The notes beneath the pieces were generated by a model. It was not told where the DNA came from, made no database searches, and saw nothing but the letters and a program-made list of their open reading frames with translations. A program made the position numbers and the translations under genes. A stretch of 48,052 nt of DNA, from assembly GCF_900142265.1 (NCBI RefSeq), contig NZ_FRAH01000021.1:1-48052 (forward strand), in the 5' to 3' direction. Below are positions 41,461 through 48,052 of the stretch, one piece after another (positions within the stretch are counted from its first letter, which is position 1; the number at the start of each line of letters is the position of its first letter). This stretch comes from Anaerotignum lactatifermentans DSM 14214. Lineage in GTDB: Bacteria; Bacillota; Clostridia; Lachnospirales; Anaerotignaceae.

Positions 41461-41553
41461 CCAAAGGGAAAATCTTTCCCTTTGGTCGCCTGCGGGGGTT
41501 TGGGGACCATGGGAAAGGTCCCCAAGTTTTGGGTACTTTTGCGCCAAAAGTAC
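41461..41553. repeat. Three consecutive perfect hairpins in an intergenic gap
   Basis: CCAAAGGGAAA/TTTCCCTTTGG (41461-41485), TTGGGGACC/GGTCCCCAA (41500-41525) and GTACTTTT/AAAAGTAC (41533-41553). The surrounding 41400-41577 is otherwise unassigned and more GC-rich than nearby spacers. Frames crossing it give Trp/Pro/Arg-rich peptides with no ribosome sites. It abuts repeat copy 3 and may be a second repeat type. Confidence 0.6.
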
Positions 41554-41577
41554 CTCTCCGAAGGACACTAGCCCTTA

Positions 41578-41756
41578 GGGGCATCTTCATAAGAAAACAA
41601 AGAAAGCTGAAATCCTTTTCATATATGAAGGATTTCAGCTTTCTTATTTTTACTAGTTTATAATGGATATGTTTTCTTATGAAAACAGCCATCGCAATTC
41701 CCCTTAAGAAATCAAGAAAAAAGAAAACCAATGTTTTCTTGAGGGGAAGTTGCTTT
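41578..41756. repeat. Intergenic hairpin repeat, copy 3 (179 bp)
   Basis: Nearly identical to copy 1. Outer arms TTCATAAGAAAACA and TGTTTTCTTATGAA pair perfectly; inside is AAGAAAGCTGAAATCCTT / AAGGATTTCAGCTTTCTT; then CAATTCCCCTTAAGAAA / TTTCTTGAGGGGAAGTTG. It ends one base before the end of the TAA stop of the minus-strand gene at 41755. Confidence 0.88.
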
Positions 41757-41988
41757 AGATATCCGTTTTCTGCGCCTTTCGCCTCTCCCGAAACAGTTCC
41801 TCCGTTGCTGCCAAAAGTTCCGTCTGTATTTCCTCCACCATCTCCGCCATGTGGGATATTGTCACCACATAAGGCGTTTTCCATGGGTCACAGCCTGCTG
41901 TCATGGCATCCAGCAAAAGGGAAAGGATGCTTCGCACCAGGTCTGTTTTCTGGTATAAATCCTGCAATACATCCAATGGCTTTTCCAT
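41755..41988 (-). CDS. Small hypothetical protein
   Basis: 77 aa, starting MEKPLDVLQDLYQKTDLVRS with a GGAGGGGAG ribosome site. Helical, with a central HMAEMVEEIQTELLAATEEL stretch and a basic end. I do not recognise a family. The longer frame reading upstream crosses the metG promoter and is rejected. Its stop codon is formed by the end of repeat copy 3, so its C-terminus may have been set by that element. It is divergent from metG. Confidence 0.6.
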   Translation of the reverse strand: MEKPLDVLQDLYQKTDLVRSILSLLLDAMTAGCDPWKTPYVVTISHMAEMVEEIQTELLAATEELFRERRKAQKTDI

Positions 41989-42113
41989 GATTTTCTCCCC
42001 TCCTTTTGCCCATGGTATCACACCTTTTTCCCTTTCATGGGAAAATGCCACAATCCTGTGGCATAATTTTTTTCCACAAAAACCATTTATTTCTCCTTTT
42101 GCCTGTATATCCG

Positions 42114-42143
42114 TTGACAGAAAAGCCCAAAATATAGTAAAAT
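42114..42143 (+). promoter_or_regulatory. metG T-box promoter
   Basis: TTGACA, 18 bases, TAAAAT, followed within about 7 bases by the T-box leader. Confidence 0.82.
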
Positions 42144-42149
42144 GCAAGG

Positions 42150-42407
42150 GACAACAGCAATGAAAAGGAGAGTAGGCGGCACAAAATGCCACAGAGAGCC
42201 CCGGCAAGCTGAAAAGGGGCGCAGGAATGACGCTGAACATGGCCTTGGAGCTTCGCACCGACTGCTTAGGCATAGGCTGCGACGGGTTGCGCCCGTTACT
42301 GCGTGAGGGTATGTTTTGTACCTGCTGAGGTCTTTTTTGTGAAAAAAAGATAAACTAAGGTGGTAACACGGTCACTTCCGTCCTTTGCAGAAAGGGCGGT
42401 TTTTTTA
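42150..42407 (+). promoter_or_regulatory. T-box leader, methionine-specific, controlling metG
   Basis: T-box AGGTGGTAACACGG at 42358-42371; stem I with AGAGAGCCCC and GACGCTGAACATGGCC carrying the specifier ATG at 42239-42241; terminator CCGTCCTTT, GCAG, AAAGGGCGG and a T-run at 42378-42407. Uncharged tRNA-Met should prevent termination and raise metG expression. Confidence 0.93.
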
Positions 42408-42459
42408 TTGTGTGCCATCTTCCATTTTTGTAGAAAACCATTGAAAAGGAGAGATATTT

Positions 42460-44439
42460 GTGGCAAAAGAAAAATTTTATATCACCACACCCATTTACTA
42501 CCCCAGTGATAAGCTGCATATCGGTCATTCCTACTGTACCGTTGCAACAGACACCATGGCACGTTACAAAAGACTGCGTGGCTACGACGTTATGTTCCTG
42601 ACAGGTACCGACGAACACGGTCAAAAAATCGAACGTATCGCCAACGGTCAGGGCATGACACCCAAGGAATACACCGACAAAATCGTCAAAGGCATCAAGG
42701 AACTGTGGAGCACACTCTGCATCTCCTATGATAAATTCATCCGTACCACAGACGATTACCATGTAAAAACCGTTCAGAAAATCTTCAAACAGCTCTACGA
42801 TCAGGGCGACATCTACAAAAGCTCCTATGAAGGCTGGTACTGCACACCTTGCGAATCCTTCTTCACAGAACATCAGCTGGTAGACGGCAAATGCCCCGAC
42901 TGCGGCCGTGATGTGGAACTCTTGAAAGAAGAAAGCTATTTCTTCCGTCTTTCCAAATATCAGGACAGAATCATCAAATACATGGAAGAAAATCCCGAAT
43001 TCCTGCAGCCCAACACACGCCAGAACGAAATGATCAACAACTTCCTGAAACCCGGTCTGGAAGATCTGGCTGTTTCCCGTACCTCCTTCAAATGGGGCGT
43101 ACCTGTAGAATTTGACCCCGGACACATCGTATACGTTTGGGTAGACGCGCTGTCCAACTATATCACTGCTCTGGGTTACGGCACAGAAGATGACAGCCTG
43201 TTCAAGAAATTCTGGCCTGCTGACGTACACGTTGTAGGGAAAGAAATCGTACGTTTCCACGCTATCATCTGGCCTGCAATGCTGATGGCTCTGAATCTGC
43301 CTCTGCCTAAACAGATCTTTGGTCACGGCTGGCTGGTTATCAACGGCGGCAAAATGTCCAAATCCGTTGGTAACGTTGTAGACCCTAACGTACTGGTTGA
43401 CAAATACGGCGTAGACGCTATCCGTTATTTCCTGCTCCGTGAAATCGCATTCGGTCAGGACGGCAACTTCAACAACGAAGCTCTGATTCAGCGTATCAAC
43501 TCCGACCTGGCAAACGACCTGGGCAACCTGGTTTCCAGAACCGTTGGTATGATTGACAAATATTTCGGTGGCACACTGCCCGCAGACCGCACTGCAACAC
43601 CTTTTGACGAAGACCTGAAAGCTGTTGCACTGGCTACCACAGAAAAAGTGGAAAACGCTATGGAAAAAATGTTCTTCAGCGACGCTCTGGTAGAAATCTG
43701 GAATCTGGTTCGCCGTACAAACAAATATATCGACGAAACACAGCCTTGGATTCTGTGCAAAGACGAAGCAAAGAAAGCGGAACTGGCAAACGCGCTGTAC
43801 AACGTTGCAGAAAGCATCCGTATCGTTTCCATCCTGATTCAGCCTTTCATGCCCAACACACCTGCAAAAATCTGGGCACAGTACAACATCACAGAAGGCG
43901 ACGCAACTGCTTGGGACAGCACAAAGACATGGGGCGTACTGCCTGCTGAACTGAAAGTACAGAAAGGCGAAACACTGTTCCCTAGAATTGATATGAAGAA
44001 AGAACTGGCAGAACTGGAAGCAGCCATCAAAGCTTCTCAGGCAACATCCGTTGCAAACCAGCAGAAAAAAGAAGCGGAAAAGAAAGCAGAAGCGGAAAGC
44101 GAATACCCTGCAGAAATCACCATTGAAGACTTCTGCAAAGTACAGCTGAAAGTAGGCGAAGTGCTGGAAAGCAAAGAAGTAGAAGGCTCCAAAAAACTGC
44201 TGCGCAACGTCATCAAAATCGGTGACGAAGAAAGAGTTATCTTCTCCGGCATCAAAGACGCTTATGCCCCCGGCGAACTGGTAGGCAAACGCGTTGTCGT
44301 TGCTTATAACCTGAAACCCAGAAAAATGATGGGTGAAATGTCTTACGGAATGATTCTGTGTGCCGAAGACGGAGACGGCAAACTGAGCGTTCTGACAACA
44401 GACGACAAAGACTTTGCAAGCGGGAGCAGCATCAGCTGA
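42460..44439 (+). CDS. metG: Methionine--tRNA ligase with C-terminal tRNA-binding domain
   Basis: 659 aa, class I synthetase. HIGH box in KLHIGHSY near residue 20, zinc cysteines CTPCESFF and CPDCGRD, KMSKS in NGGKMSKSVGN, anticodon-binding helices to ~520, a Lys/Glu-rich linker (KKEAEKKAEAESEYP), and an EMAP/OB tRNA-binding domain from ~550 (VQLKVGEVLESKEVEGSKKL). GTG start with GGAG eight bases upstream. Its TGA overlaps the ATG of tatD. Strong codon bias. Confidence 0.97.
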   Translation: MAKEKFYITTPIYYPSDKLHIGHSYCTVATDTMARYKRLRGYDVMFLTGTDEHGQKIERIANGQGMTPKEYTDKIVKGIKELWSTLCISYDKFIRTTDDYHVKTVQKIFKQLYDQGDIYKSSYEGWYCTPCESFFTEHQLVDGKCPDCGRDVELLKEESYFFRLSKYQDRIIKYMEENPEFLQPNTRQNEMINNFLKPGLEDLAVSRTSFKWGVPVEFDPGHIVYVWVDALSNYITALGYGTEDDSLFKKFWPADVHVVGKEIVRFHAIIWPAMLMALNLPLPKQIFGHGWLVINGGKMSKSVGNVVDPNVLVDKYGVDAIRYFLLREIAFGQDGNFNNEALIQRINSDLANDLGNLVSRTVGMIDKYFGGTLPADRTATPFDEDLKAVALATTEKVENAMEKMFFSDALVEIWNLVRRTNKYIDETQPWILCKDEAKKAELANALYNVAESIRIVSILIQPFMPNTPAKIWAQYNITEGDATAWDSTKTWGVLPAELKVQKGETLFPRIDMKKELAELEAAIKASQATSVANQQKKEAEKKAEAESEYPAEITIEDFCKVQLKVGEVLESKEVEGSKKLLRNVIKIGDEERVIFSGIKDAYAPGELVGKRVVVAYNLKPRKMMGEMSYGMILCAEDGDGKLSVLTTDDKDFASGSSIS

Positions 44440-45194
44440 TGTATTTCGAATCTCACGCACATTATGACGATAAACGCTTTCGTGAAGACAGGGAGAAGCT
44501 CTTAGAGCTTCTCCCCTCTTGCGGTATTGACCATGTAGTCAATATTGGCTGCGACCTGAAAAGCTCTCAGGAAAGCATCCGTCTGGCTGAAAAATATGAC
44601 TACATTTACGCATCCGTCGGCGTACACCCTCACGAAGTCAGCGAAATGACCTCTCAGACCATCGAAGAACTCCGCCGCCTTGCGGCTCATGAAAAGGTGG
44701 TTGCTATCGGCGAAATCGGTCTGGATTATTATTACGATTTCAGTCCCAGAGAACTGCAGCAGTTCTGGTTCCGCCAGCAATTACGCCTTGCAGAATCTGT
44801 TAACAAACCTGTAATAATTCACTCCAGAGATGCTTCTCAGGAGACCTTTGACATCATCAAAAGCAGCCCCATCCGCCGGGGTGTCATCCACTGTTACTCC
44901 GGTGCATGGCAAATGGCGCAAGATTATGTCAATATGGGCTTTTTTATCGGTGTTGGGGGGGTAGTGACCTTCTCAAACGCCAAAAAACTGGTAGAAGTGG
45001 TGGATAAAATCCCCATGGAAAAAATTCTCATCGAAACAGACAGCCCTTATCTGGCACCCAACCCCAACCGCGGCAAACGTAACGACTCCAGAAATTTACA
45101 ATTTGTTGTCGAAAAGATTGCGGAAATTAAGAAATTGTCACCGGAAGATGTCGCAAAAATTACGTTTGATAACGCAAAATCGCTCTTTTTTTAA
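44439..45194 (+). CDS. tatD: TatD family metal-dependent hydrolase (DNase)
   Basis: 251 aa. SHAHYDDKRF (first metal His pair), VGVHPHE, AIGEIGLDYYYD, PVIIHSRDAS, HCYSGAW and ETDSPYLAPNPNRGKRN are the TatD motifs; the fold is a TIM-barrel metal hydrolase with 3'-5' DNase activity in characterised members. Starts within the metG stop (TGATG), so it is translationally coupled. Order metG-tatD-yabE is that of Bacillus; the next genes there (rnmV, ksgA) are not present. Confidence 0.95.
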   Translation: MYFESHAHYDDKRFREDREKLLELLPSCGIDHVVNIGCDLKSSQESIRLAEKYDYIYASVGVHPHEVSEMTSQTIEELRRLAAHEKVVAIGEIGLDYYYDFSPRELQQFWFRQQLRLAESVNKPVIIHSRDASQETFDIIKSSPIRRGVIHCYSGAWQMAQDYVNMGFFIGVGGVVTFSNAKKLVEVVDKIPMEKILIETDSPYLAPNPNRGKRNDSRNLQFVVEKIAEIKKLSPEDVAKITFDNAKSLFF

Positions 45195-45201
45195 AAAAGG
45201 G

Positions 45202-45230
45202 TTGCATAAATGTTACAAATATGTTAATAT
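45202..45230 (+). promoter_or_regulatory. Possible promoter directly after tatD
   Basis: TTGCAT, 17 bases, TAATAT. A terminator hairpin begins only about 13 bases after the -10 box, so any RNA made from here would be very short unless that hairpin is bypassed. Confidence 0.4.
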
Positions 45231-45242
45231 AAGCAACGTAAT

Positions 45243-45282
45243 AAAAATGAAGGTATATCGTTATGGTATATCTTCATTTTTT
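45243..45282 (+). terminator. Terminator after metG-tatD
   Basis: AAAATGAAGGTATA pairs with TATATCTTCATTTT around a 9-base loop, then a T-run. Confidence 0.85.
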
Positions 45283-45551
45283 GCAGTTGTGAATTTAACG
45301 AAATTTATCGATAGAAGTGACGACTTCCATCCCTTACGACTGCGATACCGAATGACCCCTAAGGTCTTTCGGGAAAGGCATAAAATCTAATGTCTATCAT
45401 CTGAATACGAGAGGAACGCCAGGCGGCCTTGGAGAAAAGACGCAGAATTTTTTCCGAACCGTCAACCCCAATCCTTTTCGGCTCCCACTCATTTTTACCC
45501 ACAAAAAAGAGTGGTACAGAAAAAAGGAACCAACGTTCAAGGAGGAAAACA
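45283..45551 (+). other. Long leader-like region before yabE
   Basis: About 270 bases with no gene. Short hairpins GAAGT/ACTTC and CTTTC/GAAAG are visible, and ribosome site GGAGG at the end. A weak promoter (TTGTGA, 17, GATAGA at 45288-45316) could start inside. I tested by eye for the c-di-AMP (ydaO) aptamer, which often precedes such genes, and do not see its GGGTGAA/AACCG blocks. Confidence 0.4.
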
Positions 45552-46343
45552 ATGAAAAAACATCTTAGAGTATTTGCTATCGTGGTATCTATTTTAGCAA
45601 TCGGCTGCGGCACAGCGTCCGCTTATGACAAAAACACACAGTCCGTATTACTGGATATGGACGGTGTCCCCCGCATGGTGACAACAGATAAGACGACGGT
45701 CGGTGAACTGATGGCTGACCTTGCGGAAAACGTGGAAACAGAATACATCGTAACAAACGCAGATGAAAGCGATGTACTGGTAGACGATATGGAGCTGACT
45801 CTCACATCCGTGACTGAAAAAACAGTTTCCACAACAAAAACAGTGCCCTACGAAACAGTAGAACGCACAAACAACAATCTGAAAAGCGGTGAATCCCGCG
45901 TGGTACAGGAAGGTGTCAACGGCACCGCAACTGTTATCAACAAAGAAATCTATCACGGCACAGAACTGGTAGAAACCGTTTTCGTAGAAGAAAAGGTTGT
46001 TACCGAACCCGTAGATAAAATCGTGGAAGTAGGTCCCGAAAATGTCATCAATGGTTATACCTACTCCAAAGCAATCAATGTAAAAGCAACAGCCTACACA
46101 CCTTATGACGCAGGCTGCACCGGCGTTACAGCCACCGGCATGAAAGCCGGCAGAGGCGTAGTAGCCGTTGACCCTAAAGTAATCCCTCTGGGCTCCAAAG
46201 TATACGTGCCCGGTTACGGCGTAGCCATTGCCGCAGACACTGGCGGCGCCATCAAAGGCGGCAGACTGGATGTATGTGTGGACAGCGTTTCCGAAGCATA
46301 CAGCTGGGGCGTTAGAAACGTAACTGTATACGTTCTGGAATAA
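45552..46343 (+). CDS. yabE: Secreted G5/3D-domain protein (YabE-like cell wall hydrolase)
   Basis: 263 aa. Signal peptide KKHLRVFAIVVSILAIGCG with cleavage near TASA-YD. One DUF348 ubiquitin-like domain (QSVLLDMDGVPRMVTTD), a G5 domain (TVPYETVERTNNN to EKVVTEPVDKIVEVG) and a C-terminal 3D domain with the three acidic positions in VVAVDPKVIPLGS, AIAADTGGAIKGG and RLDVCVDS. The 3D domain is the lytic-transglycosylase-like barrel of resuscitation-type wall enzymes. AAGGAGG ribosome site. The usual Bacillus YabE has three DUF348 repeats; here there is one. Confidence 0.9.
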   Translation: MKKHLRVFAIVVSILAIGCGTASAYDKNTQSVLLDMDGVPRMVTTDKTTVGELMADLAENVETEYIVTNADESDVLVDDMELTLTSVTEKTVSTTKTVPYETVERTNNNLKSGESRVVQEGVNGTATVINKEIYHGTELVETVFVEEKVVTEPVDKIVEVGPENVINGYTYSKAINVKATAYTPYDAGCTGVTATGMKAGRGVVAVDPKVIPLGSKVYVPGYGVAIAADTGGAIKGGRLDVCVDSVSEAYSWGVRNVTVYVLE

Positions 46344-46392
46344 GACCCATTCATATAAAATCAAACATCATATACCACAAAAAATAGCAACA

Positions 46393-46421
46393 GCGTCCGA
46401 GAGATCGGGCGCTTTTCTTTT
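46393..46421 (+). terminator. yabE terminator
   Basis: GCGTCCGA, GAGA, TCGGGCGC followed by a T-rich run. Confidence 0.88.
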
Positions 46422-46424
46422 TGT

Positions 46425-46600
46425 CTTTCTTCTCCCCTTCAAAATCCCCTTCCCCAAGAAAAACAGCCCCTTTTTCCACAAAAATCCCTTTCTCCACAGA
46501 CTTTTGTATCTTGTATACATCTATTTTCCATTATAAGCCCCTCTTAGACGTTTTTCCCCCTTCCACGAAACTTTCCCCATAAAAAAGAAAAAGTCCTCTG
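46425..46600 (+). other. G-poor, C-rich spacer after yabE
   Basis: By eye only about 10-12 G among ~175 bases; C and T are abundant. No gene is supported. The composition resembles the spacer at 301-612, and both lie 3' of a plus-strand gene that faces a minus-strand gene. Confidence 0.5.
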
Positions 46601-46658
46601 AGAGCCCCCTTTTTGACGTTTTCAAGCTAGGGTATCCCCTTTACGCTTTTTTCCATAG

Positions 46659-46688
46659 AAAAAGGAGCATGGATTTTCCATGTTCCTT
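46659..46688 (-). terminator. Terminator of the stalk-domain protein gene
   Basis: GGAACATGGA / TCCATGCTCC with a 3-base loop and T-run on the minus strand, ten bases after the stop. Confidence 0.85.
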
Positions 46689-46698
46689 CTGGATTTCC

Positions 46699-47619
46699 TT
46701 ATTTTGTACTATCTACAGTGATGGTCTTTGTAGCATCGTCCCAGCCTACAGCAATATCCATCAAGCTGCACAGGTCACGCAGTTTGAAATATGTGCTGCC
46801 ATTGATGGTGTAAGCAGGCATTGCGTATTCCATCCATCCTCTGTACACAGGTGCAGCGGAAGGTAATGCCTGTTTTGCGGTGCCGTCCCCTGCTGCCAGT
46901 TCGCCGCCTACTGCCACGTAAGCTGTGCCGCCCTGCAAACTGATGGCTTTGGCATTTGCATCCCAAGTCACATTAAAGCTCTTCGCTGTGCCATTGACAG
47001 CTGCCGCTACGTCACGCAGTTTGAAATATGTATTGCCGCCGATGGTATAAGCGTCAAAAGCCACTTTCTTGCCATTTACCAGCACTTTGGCTGTACTGGG
47101 CACAGCTGTGGTATACTGGGGCTTTGTGAGGCTTGCCGCTGTCTGTCCATTGCCTTCCACCACCAGATATACTTCCGCGCCGCCTGCAATGGCAGGATAC
47201 ATGCCAAGGGCACGATAAATGCCGGGTTCATTGATGGTATAAGTGGTGCCAACTTGCACGCCAGCATCCCCCTCGCTTTCAAAATGGAGAGCGTCCCAGC
47301 TTTCCTGTGTGTAACCATCAGGAAGCATGACCCCCTGGGCAGCCAGCGCGTTTCCGGCACTGAGATACTTTGTCACTTCAAAAGTCTGCAGCTCGTCCAC
47401 AGAACTGACTTTCACAGGTGCCTGACACACATAGGCTTCCTTTCCAGCCACAGTGGTCTTGCCTGTCACGTTGGAGATGCTGAACTGATATTCAGCCGCT
47501 TCCCCTTCCATTCTGTCATAGCCGTCCACCTGCACGGTTTCTGCCCCGAAAGCTGTCACAGGCAGTGCCATGGTCAGCACTAGTGCCGCAGCCAGCACCC
47601 TCATACTTCTTTTTTTCAT
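46699..47619 (-). CDS. Secreted protein with copper-amine-oxidase-like stalk domain
   Basis: 306 aa. Signal peptide KKRSMRVLAAALVLTMALP, cleavage near AFGA-ET. The N-terminal half (~30-165) is unassigned, with VTKYLSAGNALAAQ and GVQVGTTYTINEPGIYRA. The C-terminal half contains two copies of the stalk motif: YTIGGNTYFKLRDVAAAVNG and YTINGSTYFKLRDLCSLMDI, which suggests a repeated wall-associated fold (copper amine oxidase N-terminal-like; no catalytic role implied). GGAGGGG ribosome site and a strong promoter. Likely exported to the wall or medium. Confidence 0.85.
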   Translation of the reverse strand: MKKRSMRVLAAALVLTMALPVTAFGAETVQVDGYDRMEGEAAEYQFSISNVTGKTTVAGKEAYVCQAPVKVSSVDELQTFEVTKYLSAGNALAAQGVMLPDGYTQESWDALHFESEGDAGVQVGTTYTINEPGIYRALGMYPAIAGGAEVYLVVEGNGQTAASLTKPQYTTAVPSTAKVLVNGKKVAFDAYTIGGNTYFKLRDVAAAVNGTAKSFNVTWDANAKAISLQGGTAYVAVGGELAAGDGTAKQALPSAAPVYRGWMEYAMPAYTINGSTYFKLRDLCSLMDIAVGWDDATKTITVDSTK

Positions 47620-47674
47620 AAATAACCCCTCCTAATACATAAACATTTTTTTGTATCCACACAGATACAAGCCC

Positions 47675-47703
47675 ATTATAACAAGGAAGGTGTTCCCCTA
47701 CAA
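47675..47703 (-). promoter_or_regulatory. Promoter of the stalk-domain protein gene
   Basis: TTGTAG (47703-47698), 17 bases, TATAAT (47680-47675) on the minus strand. The leader carries a TGTATC/GATACA hairpin. Confidence 0.85.
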
Positions 47704-47723
47704 GAACATTTTTCCTCCCCATA

Positions 47724-47857
47724 ATCAAAACCACCCGTTGAACGGGTGGTTTGATCAGACCCTATAAGGGTCTATCTCTTGTGGTAGCCCCCTAAAGGGG
47801 GCATTGAATAGTCTGGCAACCACACTTTTAACTCTGGCTGCCCCCTACTCGGGGGCA
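47724..47857. repeat. IS200/IS605 element end with subterminal hairpins
   Basis: Between the stop of the partial transposase and the stalk gene promoter lie ATCAAA-CCACCCGTT / AACGGGTGG-TTTGAT (47724-47755), AGACCC/GGGTCT (47757-47773), GCCCCC/GGGGGC (47787-47802) and TGCCCCC/GGGGGCA (47839-47857). IS200/IS605 transposases recognise such imperfect hairpins at element ends instead of inverted repeats. The outermost hairpin probably marks the end of the element, near 47715-47724. Confidence 0.7.
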
Positions 47858-47868
47858 CTTTTTATGCC

Positions 47869-48052
47869 TTATTTCACCGGCTCACCCGTGAACGGGTCTG
47901 TAAATTCCTTTAAACTTATTTGATCATTCATAATATCATCTTCCAGCTGATTTTTGATGTATTCTTTTATTGCCGTTTCATATCTGCCTACTGTATCTAC
48001 AAAATATCCTCTACACCAAAAATGTCGATTTCCATACTTGTACTTTAAGTTT
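47869..48052 (-). CDS. tnpA: IS200/IS605-family transposase TnpA, C-terminal part (runs off the window)
   Basis: The minus-strand frame from the right edge gives about 60 residues: YKYGNRHFWCRGYFVDTVGR, then YETAIKEYIKNQLEDD and a KEFTDPFTGEPVK end. These match the Y1 (HUH) transposase C-terminus, where the HFW-x-RGYFVDTVG block precedes the catalytic helix. The N-terminal HUH motif is outside the window. The element inserted just upstream of the stalk-protein promoter. Confidence 0.92.
   Translation of the reverse strand, partial: NLKYKYGNRHFWCRGYFVDTVGRYETAIKEYIKNQLEDDIMNDQISLKEFTDPFTGEPVK

Noticed and set aside
41408-41884. 158-codon minus-strand frame overlapping repeat copy 3 and the hairpin trio
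   Set aside because: It spans two non-coding hairpin regions and overlaps the better-supported 77-aa gene in another frame.
45283-45551. c-di-AMP (ydaO) riboswitch before yabE
   Set aside because: Conserved GGGTGAA and AACCG-type blocks are not present.
47724-47857. CRISPR-like series of short palindromes
   Set aside because: The palindromes differ from each other, spacing is irregular, and they lie at an IS200/IS605 end.
1-48052. tRNA, rRNA, tmRNA or RNase P RNA genes
   Set aside because: No cloverleaf with a TTCGA-type loop or rRNA signature was recognised; the T-box leaders explain the tRNA-linked motifs.

Overview
The window looks like chromosome from a low- to mid-GC anaerobic Clostridia bacterium (Lachnospiraceae/Anaerotignum-like by gene content; this is inference, and no rRNA or tRNA is present to test it). 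Supporting signs are strong AGGAGG ribosome sites, T-box leaders on two aminoacyl-tRNA synthetase genes, the sporulation genes yqfC/yqfD, a single-chain GlyQS, pyruvate phosphate dikinase, and Bacillus/Clostridium gene orders (yqfC-yqfD-phoH-pgpH-ybeY...cdd...era-yqzL-recO-glyQS-ppdK; rpsU-yqeY; metG-tatD-yabE).

Layout. Positions 1-300 are the right end of an IS3-family element. From 689 to 23047 almost everything is on the minus strand: ppdK, T-box-controlled glyQS, recO, a 51-aa YqzL-like gene, era, a four-gene accessory stretch, cdd, ybeY, pgpH, phoH, yqfD, yqfC, an aromatic-amino-acid-type ABC transporter, yqeY, rpsU and glgB. One small membrane protein gene (3882-4529) runs the other way. 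From 23464: a beta-CASP metallo-hydrolase (+), then recU-tldD-pmbA (-), a divergent polysaccharide deacetylase (-), a MATE transporter behind an FMN riboswitch (-), a zinc-ribbon coiled-coil protein (-), xpt (+), a SulP transporter (+), a hotdog thioesterase (-), a cation/proton antiporter (+), a CDF transporter (-), efp with a zinc-ribbon partner (-), yqeG and a NifX-like protein (-), an M29 aminopeptidase (+), T-box-controlled metG with tatD and yabE (+), a secreted stalk-domain protein (-), and an IS200/IS605 tnpA running off the right edge.

Functionally this is mostly housekeeping: translation (glyQS, metG, efp, rpsU), ribosome maturation (era, ybeY), repair (recO, recU, family 4 UDG), c-di-AMP turnover (pgpH), sporulation, and a set of transporters. 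Regulation is unusually readable: two T-boxes (Gly, Met), one FMN riboswitch, about fifteen sigma-A-like promoters and many bidirectional terminators in convergent gaps.

The least expected content is non-coding. A roughly 180-bp intergenic repeat made of nested and tandem hairpins occurs three times (16376-16553, 23178-23329, 41578-41756) with a partial copy at 34524-34588; its hairpin arms differ between copies by paired, structure-preserving changes. Other items are a hairpin array splitting yqzL from recO, an FMN riboswitch on a MATE gene, a histidine-containing 44-codon ORF ending in a hairpin before a CDF gene that lacks a usual metal ligand, and two C-rich, G-depleted spacers that may be Rho-dependent termination zones. 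No CRISPR array, prophage or defence island was seen.
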